The notes under the pieces are model-generated. The model saw only the letters and a program-made list of their open reading frames with translations. It ran no database searches and had not been told where the DNA came from. Shown here piece by piece: positions 1 through 9,508 of a stretch of 64,000 nt of DNA. Where the stretch lies: positions 53,363,034-53,427,033 of the forward strand of contig OX419762.1 of NCBI GenBank assembly GCA_948567375.1. Reading direction: 5' to 3'. Position 1 is the first letter of the stretch. The number at the start of each line of letters is the position of its first letter. The position numbers were made by a program, and so were the translations under genes. Source of the stretch: Lunularia cruciata. Taxonomy: Eukaryota > Streptophyta > Marchantiopsida > Lunulariales > Lunulariaceae.

Positions 1-1289
1 TTGTAGTGGTATTTCAAAGTTGGGTATATTTTATGTCAATAAGATTAAATTCATAGAAAAAAGTCAATATAGGTATACTATAAAGAATTAAAATGGAAAT
101 CTCATTGTATATCTATTTTATGATTATTGAATCTAAATCTGTAGCCTCAAGCATCAAAGCTAGCCCAATAAAATTTTTGGGATCTAAGCATATTATTTGA
201 AATTCAAGTCTATAGATGAGAGAATAATAAAGAGGAAAAAAACTTCAATAAATTTTCTATGTCCATAGAAAAAAATGCTAGAAAATGCTAATGCTAGAAA
301 ATGACTCATAGAGTCATTTGCTAGCATTTATGGTAGCATTGGAAAGCTTTTTAAATTTACTTCTGGTAGGAATAAAATCATAAAAATTGAAATATCATAA
401 AAATTTGGAGAAACTAAGAATAAACATCTTTCCTTAAGTATCTATTTTACATTTAAAAAATACAAATTTGTATACTTAAGCATCAAAACCTTCTCAATCA
501 TAAGTTCACACTAAAGTAAAGTAAACACATAAGTTCACAAAAAATTCCAAACCTATAAATAGAATAAAAAATTGAAAAGATTATGCTTACAAATTTTGAT
601 ATGCATGACTATAAATGATCTAAGAAGACTCTTAAACATGTACTCCAAGCAGAAGGAGCCAAAATCAAGCCTATATACTAAGATGATTTGTCATCTAACT
701 CACTAGACCTACACGCTAAACTTTTAGAATCATACACTAAACACTTCAAAACCCAAATAAAGTTTCTTTCACTAAGGAAGAAAGTTCAAACTCACATAGG
801 AATGCAAGAAGGATAGGAAGATACTCTCAAGCCATATAAGGATAAACTCCCAATCTAAATAAGTATCAAATAATGTGATTTCTCTCCTATAGATTGTACC
901 AGATAGTGCTCTTTATTAATCAATAGACACATCTTATCTAAAGGAATCTAAAAAATAGGAAAGTGAAATAGGTCCTCAAGCAATGCTTGATAAATGTTTT
1001 GGACATAGTATCAATTACTCTATGTTACTCCAAAGCTAGAAGAAAAAATAGGTGACCTCATACATACTCCTACAATTAAAGACCTTGGTTGTTGCTAATG
1101 CTGTTGCCCTACTTACCACCCATCCAAGAAGGTGGTTAATCACTCTCTCTAAAACTACAGTGTGTATGTGATCTATAATTATAACATTTGCTATTGTCAA
1201 CTAAATATCTTGGACCAAATACAAGTTTGCACTGACTCATGTCATTTGTAGAGCACACCAATACTTCCTCCAAATGATATAGCCACTCA
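1..1289. other. AT-rich flank without recognisable gene
   Basis: This stretch is very AT-rich with stop codons in all frames. I see no coding segment, LTR or known repeat apart from the hairpin at 290-328. It lies outside the 5' end of the old nested element that starts at 2044. Confidence 0.5.
290..328. repeat. Near-perfect 18-bp inverted repeat (hairpin)
   Basis: The arm at 290-307 (AATGCTAGAAAATGACTC) pairs with 311-328 (GAGTCATTTGCTAGCATT) with one mismatch around a 3-nt loop. Further AATGCTAG-like words sit just upstream (about 275-290). It could be the core of a small MITE or a folded RNA; nothing shows that it is transcribed. Confidence 0.6.
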
Positions 1290-1560
1290 TCAATACCATG
1301 GTAAAAATTTTATGCCATGTTTGAAAACTATCCTTTGTCTTTTAAAAGGACAACATTCCTTCCAAGTGAGGTATACACTCACCTCTGCCATGGTAAAAAT
1401 TATATCTTTGATAGTATCATAGGTAGTTATCCTTTGTATTTCTAAAAAGACAACACTTCTTCCAAGTGAGATATCCTTCACCTATACCATGGAGAACATT
1501 ATATCTTTGATGGCATCATTGGTAGTTATCCTTTGTCTTTTAGAAAGACAAGGCACATGA
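1290..1560. repeat. Three imperfect ~95-100 bp tandem repeats
   Basis: Units begin at the word ACCATGG or GCCATGG at about 1294, 1387 and 1487. Each continues with AT-rich sequence, TATCCTTTGT, then AAAGGACAAC or AAAGACAAC. The first two also end in CTTCCAAGTGAG. Period is 93-100 nt and divergence is clear. Short ORFs crossing the array merely translate the repeats. Confidence 0.7.
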
Positions 1561-2043
1561 ATCCTTATTGCATTTAAGGTAGTACCACACTCATAATTGA
1601 GTAATGAAGATATAGATGTGTGGACCAAACACATGCAAGATTTCACTATTATTAGAAAGTAGCAGGTACAAGTTAGAATGCTCTATATATAGCAGAACTA
1701 GGTAATGTGCAAGACTAAAGATGTACCATAAGAGCACAAGGAATAGATCTATCAACTAGGAGAGGCTTGTTGTTGTTGGTACATCTAAGAAGATGGCAAA
1801 CATTTGGTTCAATTAGAAAGCAAAGAGACAAAGATAGAAAGCTATCTTGTGTCTATGAGAACAAGCCATCTCTCATCTACTTAAATATTACATGGAGAAA
1901 AAGAGATTCTTTTCCACCTCAATTACATACATCTCCAAGATTGGCCTATCAACAACCAAAAAATAGGAAAGTAAAGATACCAATAATGTACAACAATCCA
2001 AAAATGATATAAGTACCATCTCTTCTATAGATAGTAGGCCCAA
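1561..2043. other. Non-coding flank of the nested element
   Basis: AT-rich sequence with no recognisable gene. It ends immediately before TGTCACAAC at 2044, where the old D element begins. The 'A' module that precedes the 3' LTR in this family is not found here. Confidence 0.45.
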
Positions 2044-2491
2044 TGTCACAACATTTGTAGCACCGAAGCTAGTTTGCTTGGATGTTGGAGTGGTAGTGTT
2101 GGTAGTCATAGGTATTTTGGTAGTTACTCATGGACTACTTGTTGGTGGTCTGATTTCATATTAGGCCTTTTGATCACATGGTGGAACCCACTATCACTTA
2201 CACCATTCACACCGTTGGATGTACCATCAATGGTGCCGTTAGGGCTAGAGACCTAGGTCAAGCAAAGGGGTATACTTTTGAAGTGCAGCTCCAAAGAGCT
2301 TACTTCTTTGATGTTGAGCCTTTGAGTTCTTGGCTATGATGGATAGAAGCCGACGAGCAACAAGCATCACCTAAAGTCTCTTAGCTAGAGTGGATTGTAA
2401 TCAATGCTTGATTGTTAACATATTGTTGAGTGAAAGATCAAGTACAAATTTGATTTGAGTGTGATTTGAGTGGAAGAGTAAATTGATTATA
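2044..2491 (+). repeat. D-old 5' LTR (module B)
   Basis: The segment starts TGTCACAACATTTGTAG and ends near ATTGATTATA. It aligns along its whole ~448 bp with the module B copies of D-young (31986-32433 and 41369-41819, opposite strand). Shared landmarks include the series of short words around the original CACCGTTTGCACCGTCGAG and the downstream GATCAAGTAC. As in the 5' LTR of D-young, the ~108-bp module A is absent in front of it. Confidence 0.8.
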
Positions 2492-2914
2492 TCAAACAAG
2501 TGAGAGTCAAGGAGAAATTGGGTGCAAGAATTGAGGGCATTGGTGGTATCTCCAAGCTTGGTTGATCATTGGTACATTTGATCGTGGTCCTTGATTTCCT
2601 TGAGAGTGATCATGTGTAGAAGCTTTGTTTGAGTTGATGTAGATTTGGTGGTGGGGTAGACATTGTGAGGAAGCGCTGGCCAAATTTATGAAAATTGAGT
2701 CAATTTGAGATACTAGGTGCTAGATTTGAGCCTAAGAGGTGAAATCAGGGTAGATTTTATGCAAATTGAGCACAAAGTGCAAAATTGGAGGTGGATTTGG
2801 GAACCCATCCCTTCAAATTAAGAGTTCAAAGATCCTCATCCTCTCAATTTGGCTCAAGGTGAGAGTTAGCAAAGGATTTGTCAACTATAGAATAAGTGCA
2901 CAAGATTGGTAAAG
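2492..2914 (+). other. D-old leader, first part
   Basis: This non-coding leader is shared with D-young (revcomp of about 40960-41368). Matching words include GGTGGTATCTCCAAGC and GGAAGCGCTGGCCAAATTT. No canonical TGG-starting primer-binding site sits directly after the LTR. The leader breaks off at 2914 where element S inserted and resumes at 18795. Confidence 0.7.
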
Positions 2915-3493
2915 TGTAACACCAAGAGCTAGCCATATGATCTTGATATGAAATTTAGTTTGGTAACATCTAGAATGATGTTATACATGATGGAAAAAAT
3001 AGATCAGATAGAAGTATCACAAAAAGAGTACTTCTACTAATAGGGTAGAAATCAAAATATACTTGAAATCTTTGAAGGCAATTTTAGAGGCCTAAATGGA
3101 TGAATTAGGCCTTGAAAATGTGCAGACTCCCCTTTAATGAAGGAAAGGTTGGCCTTCCCTTCCCCTTGATTTGTATTGTTGAGAGCTTTCGAATGGTACT
3201 TCATCCACATATTCTAAGATTCTGACATGAAGATTCCCTAAAAGATTCTCTCAATCAAAGCTTGTTTGACCAACCAAATAGGATCAAGACCAACATATCA
3301 CCCATCCAAGTAAGTAACCAAAGGGAGGAGCTTGCTGACATATCATCTATCTATGTGCCTAATCCTATGGTGGAGCTTCCTTGGAGGAGATCTTCTTTGT
3401 CTATAAAATAAAGAGAAGGTGCTCCTTTGGGGCATTGGATGATTGAGTATGAAATTTGTGTTTTCTCTCTTCTCTTGTCTTGAGAGTATTAAA
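2915..3493 (+). repeat. S 5' LTR
   Basis: Starts TGTAACACCAAGAGCTAGCC and ends ...GAGAGTATTAAA. It matches the 3' LTR at 18199-18794 over its length (579 versus 596 bp), including GATGTTATACATGATGG and the TATA region. The terminal CA of the 3' copy is changed to AA here. The two copies have clearly diverged by substitutions and indels, so the insertion is old. Confidence 0.85.
3402..3409 (+). promoter_or_regulatory. TATA box of S LTR
   Basis: TATAAAAT lies about 90 bp before the LTR end, inside CTTTGTCTATAAAATAAAG. The 3' LTR has CTATATAATAAAGAG at the same place. The position fits transcription starting near 3430-3440. Confidence 0.5.
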
Positions 3494-3494
3494 A

Positions 3495-3506
3495 TGGTAT
3501 CAAAGT
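3495..3506 (+). other. S primer-binding site (tRNA-Met type)
   Basis: TGGTATCAAAGT starts two bases after the LTR. It differs from TGGTATCAGAGC, the complement of the initiator tRNA-Met 3' end used by many plant gypsy elements, by two transitions. Confidence 0.75.
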
Positions 3507-4095
3507 GAGTGTTTTAGTCCTAGAGAGTGGATCATCCTTCTTGGGAGAGCACAAACTATTGAAACCAAGTAATTCGAGGTGGAGAACATAGAGTAATTGC
3601 TAGACTTGGGAAAGGCTTTAGAGAGTAGATGGGATGGATGCACCGGGAGATAATTTCCCGCACCTAGCTTCCTATTCTTGAACCCATTCCACATCAAGGT
3701 TATGTACATTAAACATGAGCAAATGAGAATATTGCTAGTTTATCACTTTGGAGTAGAATTCATGGATAGAGTGATGAACTCACCAAACCCGATGATTCTA
3801 CTTGTGGTGGTATACGACAGAGAGTAGGATTTGACAATCTACATTCTATTATGATGTTATGGATATGAATGTCCCAAATCCTCTCACTTTCAACACCAAG
3901 TATAAATTCTTTATGTAGTGAGATCAAAAGCAATGTTTAGAGATTTTGTGGTTAGAAATTTTGATGAGGAGTATTATCAACGAGTGATAGCTTTTGAGGT
4001 CCCAAATGGTAGTCCCGATAGTTCATGCGCCTTCTAGTGTGATCATATTAACTTTCTATTGAAGTAGACAATAGCGATTGAGTATTGCAGGAACC
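3507..4095 (+). other. S untranslated leader
   Basis: No sustained open frame. It lies between the primer site and the first plausible gag ATG at 4096. Confidence 0.5.
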
Positions 4096-5265
4096 ATGGA
4101 TCCATAGTTGCTAGAGTTGGTTCAAGGAATAGAGGGGATGTTGAATGTATTTCAAGAGATTAAGATGACCATGGAAGCATTACAAAAGTCAAGTGCAGAT
4201 TCTTAGGAATGATCAAGCAATGCAAGAAGAAGAGCCATCTCAAAACCCAATACCTTCTTCTAAAGTAATTGGAGAGGCACCCATGCTTTTGAATCCGGTC
4301 AACAATGAAGCCACATTGCTACTCTAGATGAAGAAGATTTGCAAAATTGAGCCTTACAAGGAGCATCATATGATGGGAGTAGTGGAAATTTGGATCTCAA
4401 GAATGAATTGATATTTTTGATTGTTCTCAATAGAGATCACTGAGTTTGCATGTGGGTACTTGACTGATAAAGTCCTCACATGATACAATGCTTGGGAACA
4501 ATCCATGTTGGTAGAGAGAAGGGAGGTCACGTGGACAGCAATGCAAGAAGGTTTGCTAAAGAATTTCCAATTGGTAGATTCTGTGCAGATGGCCCAAATC
4601 CGACTATGGAGATTGAGATAGAAGAACAACATACAAGAGTATGTGGATGCATTTTTGGATCTACAAGTTGTAATAACCGACATGAGTCAAGTAGAGGCTC
4701 TTGACAATTTCAAACGAGAGTTGAAGGAGAAGATTCATCAAGCAGTCATGGTGCAAAATCCTTGCATGGTATTTGAAGCCATTGCTTGTGCATAGAGAAT
4801 AGCAGAGGCATTGGGTGGAGGTGAAGGATTAGTTACACCTCAACATTATTGGGCAAAAATGCCACACATGGATGGACTAGTACCGATGGAACTAGGCAAC
4901 CTTTGGTTTTGAGACCAAGGAGCACAACCGCTTCAAAAAGAGCATGGATGGGTAGAAGAACAGAGAGATGGAGTCCTACGAGTAGAAGGAAATCAAGGAG
5001 AACAATACCATTGTTACAATTGTGGCCGTATTGTGCACATATCTACCAATTGTTATGCTCATCTCCCTAGAGGCCCTTGGCCTTTATACATACGATCTTT
5101 GAACAACATGGAGAGATGCACTAAAGAGGAGGAGGTAGAAATCACTTTGGAAAACAAAGATCGCAAGTAAATGTACCTCGTGGCCTTACTGGCTCAATAA
5201 GGAAGTAGAGAAGCAAGGGAAGGAAGAAGACGAGTGTGCAAAGGTCCCAAAAGGCAACCTCATAA
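4096..5265 (+). pseudogene. gag: S gag remnant with CCHC zinc knuckle
   Basis: The frame from ATG 4096 is broken by several stops, but the middle part reads as a retrotransposon capsid protein. Words such as VTWTAMQEGLLKNFQ, YVDAFLDLQ and LDNFKRELKEKIHQAV can be followed from about 4500 to 4800. A nucleocapsid knuckle is encoded near 4995-5065: CYNCGRIVHISTNC (C-x2-C-x4-H-x4-C). Capsid would package element RNA in cytoplasmic particles. The protein cannot be made now. Confidence 0.75.
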
Positions 5266-5267
5266 TT

Positions 5268-5573
5268 GATTGTCATGAATGGAGTCCTAGAAAGTAATCA
5301 AGTGAGAGTATAAATAGATCCAAGAGCAACAAAGAATTTCTTGTCTTGCTCTGTTGCAATAAGATTGGGAATGGATCTAGAGAGAAATGAAAGCAAAAAA
5401 GTAGAGTTACCTAACGGGCAAACAAAGAGGATTGAATCATTACCTAGATGGGCAAACAAAGAGGATTGAATCATTACCTAGACGTGTACCACTCTCTATA
5501 GGAGAATATCAAGAAGGAGAATTGAGTGGTGAGTGATACAATTAGCTTGTTATAATGCAATCTTAGGCATGCC
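5268..5573 (+). pseudogene. S protease remnant with 34-nt tandem duplication
   Basis: A retropepsin-like segment is recognisable from the frame IDPRATKNFLSCSVA, where family members have a D-S-G active site followed by A-T; here S-G has become P-R. A perfect 34-nt unit is repeated at 5415-5448 and 5449-5482 with one base difference. Because 34 is not a multiple of three, the duplication shifts the frame. The enzyme would have cut the Gag-Pol precursor. Confidence 0.65.
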
Positions 5574-7090
5574 ATGGATGGAGCGTTACAACCCTATGGT
5601 AGATTGGAGGAAAAAGTAGTGAGAACCCACCAATGGTTGATCATCAAGGTTAAAGAAAAATCACATAAGCAAGAACTTCCTCTCTATGTCATAGGAACAA
5701 CAACTATTTGTAAGACCGATAAATGTTTCATGGGTCTAATAAGAGAAGTCCAAAGGGCACAACTTGATGGACAAATTCTGGAGAAATTGAAGGATGTGGT
5801 GGATGAGTTTCAAGATATCTTTCCTGATGATCTACCCTTAGGATTACCACCAAAAAGGAGAGTAGGTCATAACATTGAGACATTCCCACCCAAGGAAGAC
5901 ACCTCCTTGTAAGGCCCTATATCGCCTATCACCTCATGAGTTGGAGGAGTTTAAGACTCAAATTGAGGAGAAAGGGTTCATTTAACCCAACATATCACCA
6001 TATAGGGCTCTTGTCTTGTTTGTGAAAAATAAGGATGGTATAATGCGCATGTGCATTGACTATTGGGGTCTTAATTAGCAAACAATGAAGAAAAAATACC
6101 CCTTACCTTGCATGGATGACCTGTTTGATCAACTCCATAGAGCAAGATACTTCACCAAACTAGACTTGTGGAGCGGTGACAATCACATCCAAATTGTAGA
6201 GGAGGATGTGTACAAAATTGCCTTTCAAACCAAGTATGGCCATATCTAGTATCTTGTGATGCCTTTTGGCCTCACCAATCCACCTTCCACTTTCATGAGT
6301 CTAGTGAATGACATATTTTGTCCATACTTGGATAAGTTTGTTATCATCTTCCTGGAAGACATCTTAGTATTCAATAGCACAATGATGGAACACAAATAAC
6401 ATCTACAAGAAGTCCTCTAGATTGTAAAAAAAATTTGATTGTGCGCCAAAATCTCAAAGTGCAAGTTTGGCAAGTCTAAAGTAGACTACTTGGAGCATAG
6501 AGTAAGTACAGAGGGCATTCAAGTATTGATAGATAAAATAGAGGTCATTCAAAAATGGAGTGCTCCAGAAGATCAAACTCAACTCAAGAGCTTCTTGGAG
6601 TTGATGGGATTTTATTGTTGATTTGTCAAGAACTTCTCCAAGGTTGCACAACCTTTAATGGCACTACTTGGCGAGGGGAAGAAGTGGACATGTAGAACCA
6701 CACAAGAATTGGCCTTTCAAGAATTGAAAGCCACCTTGCTACATGCACCAATCTTGAAGTAGTATGATCCAAGATGTCCAATCAAGTTGGCTATAGATGC
6801 ATCAGGTGTAGCAATGGTAGCAGTCATGCAACAAGAGTGGCATGACGGATGGCATTCAATTACATATTTCTCTCAAAAGTTGTTACTAGTAGAGTGCAAC
6901 TATCACACCATAGAACAAGAAGAGTTGGCCATTGTCCTTGTAACCAAGCATTGGAAGCACTCTTTGGGAAAGAAAGCATTTGTAGTAGAGATAGACCACA
7001 AATCTCTAGTCTACTTGGAGACACAAAAAGATCTATCTTGTCACCAAATTTGGTGGGCAAAGTGGAAATAATGCTTTAACATGACAATCA
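5574..7090 (+). pseudogene. S reverse transcriptase and RNase H remnant
   Basis: 5574-5912 encodes the linker ahead of RT, ending near FQDIFPDDLPLGLPPKR, a typical chromovirus RT lead-in. RT follows at about 5900-6700. Visible motifs are [20 protein letters not shown] and, in place of the YLDDILV catalytic loop, FLEDILVF. RNase H covers about 6700-7090, with AIDASGVAMVAVMQQ and a later DHKSLVYLE motif. Stops at several points break the frame. Confidence 0.8.
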
Positions 7091-7898
7091 CCTATGTGGA
7101 AGGTAAGAAGCAATTTGCATATGCATTCATCTGCATGCCAATGGCAAACAATTTGGTGGCAAAGGTTAAGATTAACCTTGAAGTCTGGCCAAAGATTTTG
7201 GCTACTACAAAAACTGATCCATAGATCATAAGATCACAATCATCCAAAGGCGTCACCAACACCCAAGGACTCACCTTTTGTAATAGATTATGGATCCCAA
7301 ATGTCCCAAAATTATGCACCACCACTCTAGCAGAATGTCATGATTTGGCCATTGTAGGTCATGTCGGAGTGGACAAGACCTTGGAAGCAGTCCAATGCCA
7401 TTACTATTGGCCCAAGGTGAGCAATGATGTGATGGACTATGTACACAACTACCTACTCTATCAACAAAACAAAGCTTCTAATCAAGCTCATATAGGGCTC
7501 CTTCAACCTCTCCCTACTCCTACACAACGTTGGGAACAAGTGAGTATGGATCTTGTCTATGAATTACCCAAGACCACCGCAGGGTTTGACTCCATCATGG
7601 TCTTTGTGGACCAACTCAACAAAAATGATTCATGTACACCCTACCACCAAGGATTTGACCACTCCGCAACTAGCTTAATTATACTTAGATGTAATATTCT
7701 CTCACCATGGCTTGTCTCGAGTACTCATCACCGATAGGGGCACTCAATTCACCAATTTGTTTTGGCAAACACTTTTTGGTTTCTTCAAAACCAAGTTGGC
7801 CATGTCCATAGCTTATCATCCACAAATAAATGGACAAATAGAGCAGGCTAATTGCACTATTGAAGACATGTTGTGCGGCTTCACCTTGAAAGAGCAAG
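7091..7898 (+). pseudogene. S integrase, N-terminal part (interrupted by R-a)
   Basis: At about 7345-7600 the frame gives GHVGVDKTLEAVQCHYYWP, the integrase zinc-binding region, followed by WEQVSMDLVYELP, the start of the catalytic core. A shifted frame at 7712-7898 continues with LITDRGTQFTNLFWQ (second catalytic Asp) and AYHPQINGQIEQANC (third catalytic residue, Glu). The frame breaks at 7898 after LKEQ. It resumes at 17457 with RWDTLLPLVEF, giving LKEQERWDTLL when element R-a and one target copy are left out. Confidence 0.82.
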
Positions 7899-8050
7899 TG
7901 TAACAGTAAAAATTTAGCAATGTAGTTAGTAAGGCTAAAGAAGTAGAGAATAAGCCAAATTAGCCTAGAATATTCCAAAAGCATCTAGGAAGCTTCTTGG
8001 GAAGCTTCCCAACTAGTTAACTTGCTCTTCAAGTAGGTTGCTTCTAGAAG

Positions 8051-8068
8051 GAAGCTTCTAGAAGCTTC
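8051..8068 (+). promoter_or_regulatory. Heat-shock-element array in R LTR
   Basis: GAAGCTTCTAGAAGCTTC is four alternating 5-bp units (GAAnn-TTCnn-GAAnn-TTC), a perfect extended heat shock element. More partial arrays lie between about 8003 and 8195, for example TTCTAGAAGGAAGC and GAAGCTTCTTGAGAAGC, all upstream of the TATA box at 8211. HSF binding is inferred from the motif only. Confidence 0.55.
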
Positions 8069-8210
8069 TAACTAGCTTAGCTTGCATGCCAAGTAGGCGG
8101 CTTCTAGAAGGAAGCTTTTTGAGAAGCTTCCTAGTTAACTTGGCTTGCACTCTAAGAAAGCGGCTCAAGAAAGCTTCTTGAGAAGCTTCTCAAGGGCCTT
8201 GTATGCTACT

Positions 8211-8218
8211 TATAAATA
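8211..8218 (+). promoter_or_regulatory. TATA box of R LTR
   Basis: TATAAATA follows the AAGCTTC array and lies about 105 bp before the LTR end. It is conserved in the other R LTRs as TATAAATA, TATTTATA on the opposite strand, or close variants. Confidence 0.55.
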
Positions 8219-8323
8219 CTAAAGCCAAAGCTCCTACTAGGCATTTGGAGTTTTCACTCATTCAAGTGTCCCAATGTGAGTTTCCATTCTCCTATTTCTC
8301 TCTTTGGTCTGGGTCTTTTACAT

Positions 8324-8335
8324 TGGTATTAGAGT
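8324..8335 (+). other. R-a primer-binding site (tRNA-Met type)
   Basis: TGGTATTAGAGT follows the LTR after one base. It is TGGTATCAGAGC with two C-to-T changes. The - strand relatives keep TGGTATCAGAGT/A at the same place. Confidence 0.8.
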
Positions 8336-9095
8336 AGGAATAGGATGGATGGAATTTATGGACCACCAAATCCACTTCCGCCAAACCATTGGGATTTTCA
8401 TGTCCAAATATTACCAAAACATTGTTTCACACAATTCATCACCCTGCACTTTGGGGGCAAGATTTTCTACATATGATCACCATGTTTGAGGAACCCTTGA
8501 TACTTCTAGTTGTAACTTATAGAGAACGGTGGACGTGTTGTTTCTATGTGTTAATCAATTAGATAAATTGAGGATAGTGGAATAGAGTAGTAGCGATGGT
8601 AGCAATACCGGGTGTTATCCTTTCAATGCAACAACAAATCAAGCATCTTACTCAATTTTTGGATGAATGAGACCAACAACAACAAGAACATATAGATAGA
8701 GCGCCAGTTTGAGATGGAGAAGATTGCATTCAATTTCCGAAATCCAAGGTGTTTGAAGGCAAGACTCTTCTAGGCACGGTGGAGAATTTTGTGGTTGACT
8801 GCAAATGTTACTTTGAAGCCACCAATCTTCAAGATGAGCGAAAAAAATTCTCTTGGCTTCTAGCCAATTGGATGGCATGGCAAAACTTTGGTGACAATTC
8901 TGAGTAGAGAGAGCTGAACGATAGATTGTTGCACCTATTTTGACATGGGCAGAATTCAAGGATGCAATACTTGGTCAATTTCAAACTATAAATGCAACTC
9001 GAGCCGCACAAGATAAATTGGTAGAGTTGAAGCAGATTGGCTAAATAAGAAGCTACATCACACAATCTCAAAACATCATCATGCAAATTCCAGAT
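8336..9095 (+). pseudogene. gag: R-a leader and gag, first part
   Basis: After the primer site a decayed frame reads WMEFMDHQIHFRQTIGIF at about 8350, found in all R copies. The capsid region runs to 9095: SKVFEGKTLLGTVENFVVDC and YFEATNLQDER match the better preserved R-c gag (24903-25358, - strand). The frame is cut at 9095 by T-1 and resumes at 13006. Several stops and at least one frameshift are present. Confidence 0.75.
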
Positions 9096-9481
9096 TGTGG
9101 TGCCCACATTTTTTCTTTTTTCCAAAATAAAGGAGAAGAAGTGTATAGAGAAGTCGGATTGTGCCTGTATGGCCAAAGAAGGCAAAGAAAAGAGTCTTCG
9201 GGATGAAACCCGAAGTAAAGTGACTTCGAGTCATAAGGCAAAGTACTTGGAAATGCCTTGTCAGCATACAACCCAAAGTAAATTGTCTTCGTATCGAGGG
9301 GAGCTCAACCCGAGGCGAAGACAGTCTAACAACCTTTTGTCGGGGCAAGAAATTCAAGAAGGGGCCGTTTAAAAACTGGCGGCCCATATGCGCAAAGGTT
9401 GATTGACAGTGATAGGTGCATGCCGGAGGTGTGATTTCTTGGTAGAAACTCAAAGTGACGGAAGACAAAGAAGCGCAACTC

Positions 9482-9489
9482 TATAAAAA
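9482..9489 (+). promoter_or_regulatory. TATA box upstream of the T ORF
   Basis: TATAAAAA lies 27 bp before the ATG at 9509, in the context CTCTATAAAAAT. T-3 keeps the same context on the other strand near 51900. This gives a plausible promoter inside the unit. Confidence 0.45.
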
Positions 9490-9508
9490 TCAAACTTGCA
9501 ACAACGAA

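Larger units (their letters stand above)
7899..8322 (+). repeat. R-a 5' LTR
   Basis: Starts TGTAACAG and ends GGGTCTTTTACA (424 bp). It matches the 3' copy at 17034-17456. The middle is built from repeated AAGCTTC and TTCTAGAAGC blocks in both orientations, ahead of a TATA box at 8211. The same LTR type occurs at 19056-19486, 20540-20964, 27691-28117, 31539-31878/41820-41894 and 55320-55718. Confidence 0.9.

Noticed and set aside
2074-2256. Short open frame, similar to one at 57732-57962, as a conserved small gene
   Set aside because: Both lie in module B of D-old LTRs; the likeness is that of the two LTRs.
7899-8330. The many AAGCTTC repeats in R LTRs as a CRISPR-like or satellite array
   Set aside because: They lie within an LTR with TG..CA ends and a primer site, vary in spacing, and are better explained as promoter elements.
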